From: Mnemiopsis leidyi
Taxonomy: Eukaryota; Ctenophora; Tentaculata; Lobata; Bolinopsidae
DNA: 64,000 bases
Assembly: GCA_000226015.1 (NCBI GenBank)
Contig: JH152734.1
Span: 220,630 to 284,629, forward strand
Direction of reading: 5' to 3'
The notes below the pieces were generated by a model, which was given only the letters and a program-made list of their open reading frames with translations, was not told where the DNA came from and ran no database searches. Of the stretch, positions 57,002 through 64,000 are shown piece after piece (the first letter of the stretch is position 1; each line of letters opens with the position of its first letter). The position numbers and the translations under genes were made by a program.

Positions 57002-57985
57002 TTACCTGACATCAGATTCTCTGACTGCAGTGTTTGTGATACAGAACGACCTCCCACCCTCTATCACATGATGTACAGTAAAACTAGACGAGGGAAAATA
57101 GAAGCCGTCTCGATCTCCATTAGGAACACTCGAACTTTGAACATTTGATAAAACCTTCTGGAAGTTTCCACCAAAACCTCTCTCTCCTGACACCGCTTCA
57201 AACTCGTTTGCACGTGCAATGTAGTTGGTAAACTTGTCTTCAGAAAACACGAGCGGCATGTGAGGTAGGAGCAAGGAGAGATACAAACAGTACAGATCGT
57301 CCAACCCCTGAAAGAAGTATTTACACTTTACAGCGTACGTCTTCCGAGAAACACCGTCGTATGCGCGTACTCTAAACATATGGGGTGCGTAGAACTCTGT
57401 AACTTCAACTGTTTTGTCTCTGTTCTGCGCGCACCACCTCCTACCCTCCCCATGTGTCATGTTATTAATGTTAGCCTGGTCCACGATCGCTACAATATCT
57501 CGAGACTGCAGAATAGTCCTGGCTAACTTCTCTAACACCAGCAAATGTTTTCTTAACAACTCCCTGATTTGGTCACGTGGTATAGTCCGGAGAAAACCGT
57601 ACCCTCGAGCTACATGCTCGGGACGGTCTAATTGAAACTCTACAAACTGCCTGAATGTTGCAGGAGATATGCTGCCCATGTTGTAGAAGTTTTTGTTGCA
57701 AGAAGAGCAGGTTCCGTCGCGCGCGATCACGTCGTGGTTAACTGATCGCGCGCCAGGCAGGAGGGTATCGAGCAGGTTGTCTCGTTTGTTGAAGTGACAT
57801 TTACTCTGAAGTTTGAGGTACTGGAGAGGGGAGAGAGACTGAGGGGACGAATGTGTTGATTTGTTGCGGTGTTCAGTGAGATTGTAGGTTGGAGAAGTAC
57901 GATATCTGGTACAAATCTCCTTACTTGATCTGATCTGTTGTGGGGTACATATCTTCCGACATAGTCTCATATGGAGTGTGATCAT
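57002..57985 (-). CDS. PRORP: PRORP-type RNase P metallonuclease, mitochondrial, without visible PPR domain
   Basis: PRORP (MRPP3) cuts the 5' leader from precursor tRNAs. From ATG 57985 the ORF is 327 aa in one exon, after an acceptor (ttcttccag) just upstream. The basic, Ser-rich N-terminus (MITLHMRLCRKICTPQQIRS) suits mitochondrial import. A zinc-binding C93-x2-C96 (CSSCNK) pairs with H305/H306 and C315 near the end (VHHVIEGGRSFC). The NYN nuclease domain keeps D169 (IVDQAN, human IDGLN), D229-D230 (GLDDLYCLYL) and D250 (SEDKFTNYI), the metal ligands of the family. The N-terminal PPR array of human and plant PRORP is not present here, and BORCS8 lies only 0.7 kb upstream. The end may extend through the gtaatt donor at 57002. 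Orthology to PRORP rests on motif order, as overall identity looks low. Confidence 0.75.
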   Translation of the reverse strand: MITLHMRLCRKICTPQQIRSSKEICTRYRTSPTYNLTEHRNKSTHSSPQSLSPLQYLKLQSKCHFNKRDNLLDTLLPGARSVNHDVIARDGTCSSCNKNFYNMGSISPATFRQFVEFQLDRPEHVARGYGFLRTIPRDQIRELLRKHLLVLEKLARTILQSRDIVAIVDQANINNMTHGEGRRWCAQNRDKTVEVTEFYAPHMFRVRAYDGVSRKTYAVKCKYFFQGLDDLYCLYLSLLLPHMPLVFSEDKFTNYIARANEFEAVSGERGFGGNFQKVLSNVQSSSVPNGDRDGFYFPSSSFTVHHVIEGGRSFCITNTAVRESDVR

Positions 57986-58021
57986 ACGACCTGGAAGAAA
58001 AATATTGGTTAGAACAGTCAT

Positions 58022-58687
58022 AGTAGGTCGTTACCATGACATTTTATGCAGTAAATTTACACCTAAATCGAATATTTTGACAGCTCTCTTGTAATTAAGA
58101 TTACAGTCTGCAATCTGCATGCAATAAATCAATTTTGCTGTCAAATCGAGTACCAGCTATGTCTTGAATCCTGCAAAAAACAGTTTTTATGCACATTCTC
58201 TAGAAATGTTTTGTATAAACTATCGGAATCGTGGAACTAATCAAATTGAAGAGTGTCCTTTTACATGAATCATGCCCGGTTACTGTATAATTCTCTATGT
58301 TTCCGGTATCATATTCCGTGTTTAAAATAAGATGCGGATTATCATTTCCAATATTGATGCTAACTGCACAGCGTCAGCGAACTTGACTTAACAATTCTGA
58401 TTCACGTTCATTTTTTATACAGTAACACAGAAAATGGAATATATGAAAAGTCTGAATAGAAAAAACATTTAAACATTAACTGTGTAACAATATACAAACT
58501 CTTAATACGTCAAGTCGGTTTGTACTTAAAATCACGAAATTCTCGATCCTAAAACAGATCTAGTAATGAAGAAATCACAAGAAAGCCAATAACCACAATC
58601 GAATAAATTAGTCAAATCCATCGACTCATCACATAATAATCCACGTTAGAATACTCAAAAATGTCACTTTTTGAAAGAGAGATATCT
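58022..58687. other. Intergenic between BORCS8 and PRORP-like gene
   Basis: I looked for a PPR-coding exon of the PRORP-like gene here on the minus strand and saw none. AT-rich, otherwise empty. Confidence 0.5.
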
Positions 58688-60030
58688 TCAGCCAGGTGGT
58701 AGTTTCTTATCGTGGAGATCTTTTATTTTACCAGCGTTAATAAGAGCGTTCTTCAGCCAACCCTAAAAGTATGTGACTTCTCAACTCCCAATCAAGATCA
58801 AAAGTTCTAATTGTTTAATCAGTTACCACCCGAATAGCAAAATGAAAAACTAATGAAAAACTAATACATGAACGTATCAACAATTTTTCCCAATACCTGG
58901 ATATTCTGTAGTTCTGGTATCACGTCCATATTTTCTAGGTACTCTGTTGTGTAGTCTGCGTCATATCCGGCCCCTTCCATCTTCCCTTCCACACTTGATA
59001 TCTGCTTATCTATCGACTGTAACACAAACTTCAGTTAGTTGATGTATTCAACATACACTACTCCATCTATACCGAAACGAAGTGTTTGTTCAACATTACA
59101 TGAGACTGTATAGCTTGTACGTAACTACAGTGAAACAAATTGCTATTATGATGATTGCTAGAAGAAACTGGTTAAAATTTCACAAGATTGGTAAAAACAG
59201 GAAACAACTTTGTCATTAGTAAGTTAGTATTTGACACAGTTGTTCTATTGCATGACAAGGTGCAGTTCAAGTGTAGTTGAGTTCCACATCAAACAGTGTA
59301 CTAATTAGTAATTACGTGTAATTCTAGTAGGGATATTCTCTGTACCCCTACACTAAGTGAAACAATAACACCTATAACCTACAATATACACACACATGAG
59401 TTCTGTACACACATTATACACATGAGGTGCCCCTAATTAGATTACATGTGACTAAACAAAACAACATAGGGATGAGTGTGGAGAGTGTACAGAGTGTACA
59501 AACTTGACAATATCCCACATGTCCATTAGTAAAATGTATCATGCTAGCTGGAGAGTATCTTACTTACTACACACCCTTTAAATCTTGACAGTAACAGCCA
59601 ATATTTACTTTCTCATATTTACAGTCGACATATCTCGTTTATTCAATATGTGTGGGTAATCATCTCAAACATGGACAGTATAAAAACAAGATGTGCACTG
59701 CCGAACTAAGTAGTAAGTACTGGTCCATACTCCACGCATGTAATTACACAAGTACATATGCACGTGTACAAACAAAGCTACTCTATAAAACCAAACCTTC
59801 AAATGAGGAATAGTTTTCTGGATGTGTTCCTCAATCCTGTAGCACGCTAAGGAAGTCTCGTTAACCAACAAATGTAAACTCTCCGAACATTTCTGGCAAG
59901 TACTGGAGACCAAGCTGTTAGTCTCGGGGTGTGAGTTGAGGTGGGTGGTGGGGAGGTCCTCGTCAAACACGTAGTTTCTGGAGATTCCTTGTCGGGGTGG
60001 AATGTCAAACCCCGCCGCCATCCTGTCCAT
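58688..60030 (-). CDS. BORCS8: BLOC-1-related complex subunit 8
   Basis: BORCS8 is a subunit of BORC, which recruits ARL8 to lysosomes and drives their movement to the cell periphery. Three exons in phase: 60030-59797, 59016-58897 and 58762-58688, 142 aa (human 119). The diagnostic stretch LLVNETSLACYRIEEHIQKT matches human VLANEPSVALYRLQEHVRRS. The next exon (SSVEGKMEGAGYDADYTTEY) matches the SQGAIYTVEY region, and the last (GWLKNALINAGKIKDLHDKK) the KQAISIRDHM end. The N-terminus is longer than in human (MDRMAAGFDIPPRQGISRNY). Confidence rests on motif order across all three exons. Confidence 0.85.
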
Positions 60031-60712
60031 TGTCTAGGTGGGGCGTGTCATGAGGTATGTTGGGGGAGAGGTTGGGGTAGGAGTGAGGGGTAATATCAGC
60101 GGTGCAGTTATTGTGTGAAAAATCAACTACGTTTTCACTTTCGAGGATGAGAAAGATTGAGAGCAGTTAAACACGAATCTTATCTGAAAGTTTTTACGTC
60201 TGAAAATAACTAATATAACTACCAAAACCATTCGTTTATTCAGACAGAATTCATGCAGTTTATTTAACTATAATAACTAAACTGTCAAAATAAAATTCGA
60301 AATCAAACATTAAAAACTGGAAGGAGATCAAAGTCAATGCCTCAATCCTCATCGAAATTTTAAGTGTTAAGCAATCCCATGATTCGTGAAACAATAAGTT
60401 AAGGAATTTAGCATAGCATATTATTTTCTTTCATCGAGGTTGAATTTAGTACATATGGAACAAAAAAAATTCGACATTATACATTTTATACATTTTGCAA
60501 ATTTTCATGAACGGGACAAATTCTTAACTTTTGTCTGCAGGAAACCAAAAAAACGAACCGAATGGCAACCGGCCGAGAAAACTATCAAACTAAAAAATCT
60601 GCCAGACAAATGAACAATGGGTTAAAGTTCATCAATTTCAGATCCTTGAGCAATACATGAAAAAAGTAACAATTTTTGGAAATTATGAACCAGTCCCTCA
60701 AATAAAATCGAT

Positions 60713-62010
60713 TCACCTCACATGTATGGGGTTAATCTTAGCAGCAGCCTCATAAGTCTTGTGATACACGAACTTGAGATAAAGAATGAAGAGGAGATGA
60801 ACGGAGGCAACAACAACAGCAACAGTGACGCCCTGCTTTCTGACCGCCGTACGATCCAGGAAAATGTAGCCCATACGGAACGCAGAAGATACGCCGAGTA
60901 CGCCCCATGTAGCGTAGAAGAAGAGGTTTGAAGCACTGGTAATGAGGAAAGTGGAGAGTCCCATACAGAGGAGAGTACCGAACAGACCATATCCACAAAG
61001 AGACAATACCTGTACGTTATAATGAGGAAGTGTGCAATAACAGAGTTGCAGACTTAGAGTAATATTATGATAATACCTAACACACTAGACAATAAAGCTG
61101 TTGTAAAAACTCAAAACTCTTTTCATAATATGGTCATAAAAGAGCATAACAGACAAATTGAAGTTGATTCAAGTTATCTTACCTCAATTGGGGACAGTTT
61201 TGTGTCACAGAAATAAGCCAAACCAAAGAAAAACACGCTGGCACCAATCCAATAGCCAAAACAAGTACCAATAGCAGTACCCATGAGGGTACCTTCTTGA
61301 ACAGTCTGTCCAGTAACCTTCATTCCAGCTAACATTACAGCTATCAAGGTGAGCACCACCATAAGAGGTCCGTACAACTCACTGGAACAGAAGTTATGGA
61401 TGTGAAAGTTGGCCAGAAAAACATTGACTTATCAACTTTAACTTGGGATTTTATCTTATTTTGTGATATGTCTAATTGAAGAGTTTAGGGTATAACAAAA
61501 CTTCTTAAGTGGACGAGGAAAATAATTCTGGAACGGCTGAAAACCTGACAACAATAGGAGTAGTTCCAGTCAGTTTCTCTGGGATTAGAGCACTGACAAG
61601 TCTCTTTTGCACCTGACTAGGCTCAACATCAAAGTAAGGACGCAGAATGTCAATTCTGCCATACAGGCTGAATGCTTCTTTTGCTTTAGAGGTGCCAAGT
61701 TCAAACATTTTTCCAGCTATTTGACTTTGCATTTCTGTAGTCAGACCAAAACCTTGATCTTGTCCCTGCAAAAAGGTTTAAATAATCATTACAAACTACA
61801 AAATAAATGTAAAATTATGATCCTAACCTTTTGAGTATTACAAAGCAGGTTTTATTCAACACAGATTAACAACCAGTGGATAAATTCATTTAAATGATAT
61901 GTGTATACGTAGTAGTACATAATTATACATGAAAAAATGATTACCTGACTTTCAGAATGAGGCTCATAGTCGCCCATTTCCAAAGTAACTGATTCATCTT
62001 CAGAATACAT
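60713..62010 (-). CDS. YIPF3: YIPF3, Golgi Yip1-family membrane protein
   Basis: YIPF3 is a five-span Golgi membrane protein that works with YIPF4 in Golgi structure. Four exons in phase: 62010-61945, 61765-61545, 61381-61183 and 61009-60713, 260 aa (human 350; the N-terminal and C-terminal ends are shorter). Matches to human: AFSLYGRIDILRPYFDVEPS, VQKRLVSALIP, ELYGPLMVVLTLIAVMLAGM, VQEGTLMGTAIGTCFGYWIG, SLCGYGLFGTLL and LKFVYHKTYEA. Hydrophobic segments fit five helices. The frame ends with HVR and tga; gtgaat at the end could serve as a donor, but the human match is already complete. The gene is head to head with the plus-strand gene at 62373. Confidence 0.92.
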
Positions 62011-62372
62011 GGTCCAACTAATCTTCTCTTAATTCATTATGTCCTGACAGGTTTCAATTTTTAGTAAAGTTACTAAAAAATATAGTCTTATTAAATAAGC
62101 TATGTAAATTACAACGTTAGTAACAAGCTATTTGATGGTGAAAGCCCATCAAGTAAACTCAGCTGCACATGATTACATTATATTAACAAGGTTTGCTTTG
62201 CACGGGCTTTTCTTGCACCTTTACACTTCCTGGTTTTCCTTGTATTGTAATCTTTGATTGAATCCTGACAATGCAATGTTTCCGTAAACTGTCATAAAGT
62301 AAAAGAAAAGAACTCCCATTCGACTCTGAGTCGAGGAATTAACAGAGAAATTTAGTAAAATTCACTATCAAA
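62011..62372. promoter_or_regulatory. Short bidirectional intergenic region
   Basis: Only 362 bases separate the start codon of YIPF3 (minus) and that of the unrecognised gene (plus), so both promoters must lie here or in shared 5' UTRs. No TATA box or known motif stands out. Confidence 0.4.
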
Positions 62373-63093
62373 ATGCCACGAAATTGGAGTGGGCACACTC
62401 TTAGCTTTAAAGCAAGGGGGAACCAGACAGACATCAGAAAAATAATAAAGGCCCCAGGAGGAGAGGGCAGACCTAAAAGTGCCTCTGCTTCAGATATCAC
62501 AAGAGTTAAACGTAGTACTGGCATAACTAACAGATTGCCTTTCATGACAGAGAAAGTCCCAAAACCACCAAGTATGGGTTGTTTATTAATGTCATGAATT
62601 CCATTGTAGACTCTTCTAAAGAACACTTCAAAATCAACAATTGAGTTAGCTGTACAAACTTATTACTCTTCAGTATTCACTTTGCTCTGATGCCAATCAA
62701 TGCATATTGCAGATGCATTTAAAATACACCAAAAATCGATTTCAAAAAATTCAAAACTGCATTACAAATAATTCTTTTTCATACTACCTAGCATGTTCAC
62801 TTGTCCTGAATTTAAATTCATTTATGCGTTACAGGTGGGAAGAAAAGGAGTTATCAAAGTTTTGGTAATGGAGCAGTCATACAGAAAAGAAGGCCACAAA
62901 GGCATGGACAATCAAGTTTAATAGAAAACATTCTATCTAGTCAACCAACTAGTACAGCCAAGTCAGGGACAAGTCAGTCCAGCTTTCTATTGCAATGTGC
63001 AAGAGCTTCATCAGTATCAAATTTGTTGGACCAGAAAAAGATATCAAAGATTTGGACAGAAGAAGAGATATTGAGAGCATGGCAAAAGTCAAG
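62373..63093 (+). CDS. Unrecognised basic protein, first two exons
   Basis: Exon 62373-62577 (donor g|gttgtt) and exon 62835-63093 (cag before, gtaaga after) join in phase to give 154 codons without a stop. The protein starts MPRNWSGHTLSFKARGNQTD, is rich in Lys/Arg/Ser, and its second exon ends ISKIWTEEEILRAWQKSR, a likely amphipathic helix. No family is recognised. The gene must continue beyond 63093 (intron at least to the LINE fragment, perhaps past the window end). The first donor is weak, so the join is tentative. A minus-strand frame over 62339-62626 is a shadow. Confidence 0.5.
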
Positions 63094-63392
63094 GTAAGAA
63101 CATTCTAAGTTTTTGATTATATCTTTAAAATAAAACTCTCATAAAGACATTTTTTTTATTGAAATCTTTCAAATCAGTCAATTACATACAAATTTACACA
63201 ATGAATAAATAAAATTTAAAACGAACTCCGACTCAACTAGTTGTATGTAATCCAAAGACCTGAGGGACACCAAAACACAGATATTGAGAGCAGAAGCAAC
63301 TCCTGTACAAGCATGGGCCCTTAGTAGTTAAAATAAATTTGAAAGAATTAAGAATTAATACATAATCTCAGTCAAATTACATAATATTGTTG

Positions 63393-63815
63393 CTANNNNN
63401 NNNNNNNNNCTCTATCGCTCTTGTGCTTATCTTTATGAAGTCGCATTTTCTTACGCCAAGCATCATAACACTCAGAGTCAAACCATGGATCCTGGCCATC
63501 GGTTTTGACAGAGCATTTCTTAACAAATTTGTCAGTGGCAGTGAAGAGTTCCACCTTAAATTTTGTCCATCCAATTTCCGGTTCTGTGCCGTTAAGCAAT
63601 GCATCCCAATTGATGTGACGGAGTTCATGGTTAAGCCCCTCCCAGTTCACGTTTTTAAAGTTATAGGCTAAACGCCTGACCGGTTTCTTCCTATTGACTT
63701 TGATGTTGATCTTAAAATTCATGGAGAAGTGATCAGACTTACAGACACTATCTTGCTCACCTATTGCTAGATCATGGATGTTGGACATGGATGATAACTT
63801 AATTTTCAAGGACAT
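63393..63815 (-). mobile_element. LINE fragment, endonuclease-to-reverse-transcriptase linker
   Basis: A minus-strand frame of about 135 codons reads KSDHFSMNFKINIKVNRKKP, then YNFKNVNWEGLNHEL, HINWDALLN and DPWFDSECYDAWRKKMRLHK. The SDH is the terminal motif of APE-type endonucleases, and the following segment is the linker typical of Jockey/CR1-like non-LTR retrotransposons ahead of the reverse transcriptase. The frame runs into the 14-base N gap at 63396-63409; beyond it I see no reverse transcriptase motifs, so the copy is incomplete. It lies downstream of exon 2 of the unrecognised gene, probably in its intron. Confidence 0.75.
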
Positions 63816-64000
63816 TGGAAACCAAAAGAAGTTCTAACCTTTGGAACCTGAAAAATTCAAATTTATTTTGATAATATACTAGGTTGTCAAATTGTAGAAA
63901 ACTGTTGGTCTGGATAGGCTTTTTTGAAGCAGTGGAAGTGGACCTCTACTCGGTTGTATCTGATGTTGATTTTATCATTGCATTTTTATAGTTTTGTGGA

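Overview
This window is nuclear DNA from an animal, AT-rich, with compact genes. Most genes have short GT-AG introns, yet several large conserved genes (bystin, methylmalonyl-CoA mutase, site-1 protease) are single open exons. The gene content is metazoan: BORCS8, SMIM7, a TAL-like bHLH factor, GDI, SEPSECS and a minor-spliceosome protein. A papain protease carrying seven ShKT modules recalls early-branching marine invertebrates (cnidarians, ctenophores, sponges), but I cannot place the species. There are three assembly gaps (22765-23080, 35457-35637, 63396-63409). I saw no CRISPR array, rRNA gene, intact tRNA gene or recognisable LTR element.

Layout. The left part (0.7-21.3 kb) is a plus-strand row: the 3' end of TBCA, a SAND-domain factor of GMEB type, BYSL, a BTB/BACK protein, MMUT, SEPSECS (9 exons) and Rab GDI (8 exons, exactly 447 aa). 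From 22.4 to 33 kb lie a truncated coiled-coil ORF beside a gap, the secreted papain/ShKT protease (minus) and a five-exon TAL-like bHLH gene (minus) that I assembled from splice signals. From 33 to 37.7 kb is gene-poor sequence with an E-box/X-box cluster and a tRNA-like head followed by a 48-bp satellite. From 37.7 to 48.3 kb are two tandem eight-exon paralogues with a GNAT-like core, separated by 5 kb of non-coding DNA. From 49.2 to 62 kb is a tight minus-strand row: MRPL38, SNRNP35, SMIM7, MBTPS1, a PRORP-type RNase P nuclease, BORCS8 and YIPF3. YIPF3 is head to head with an unrecognised plus-strand gene, beside which lies a LINE fragment.

Most notable. Both GNAT-like paralogues carry, at the same place in exon 7, an in-frame UGA followed by CUAG (the known stop-readthrough context). 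It is followed by 130-150 further codons that are open in the same frame and similar in the two genes. A second AG 18 nt into the exon could instead splice the UGA out in frame, so the locus may make two C-terminal isoforms by readthrough or by acceptor choice. Second, splice sites in this window are repeatedly engulfed by short tandem repeats: eight copies of a 3' splice site in SEPSECS intron 4, three copies of a 5' splice site at SEPSECS exon 8, and four donors at the end of exon 1 of the second GNAT-like gene.

Functionally these are mostly housekeeping genes: selenocysteine synthesis (SEPSECS), propionate catabolism (MMUT), ribosome assembly (BYSL, MRPL38), tRNA 5' processing (PRORP), minor splicing (SNRNP35) and membrane traffic (GDI, BORCS8, YIPF3, MBTPS1). 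Apart from the tandem paralogues I see no evidence that neighbours form a pathway.
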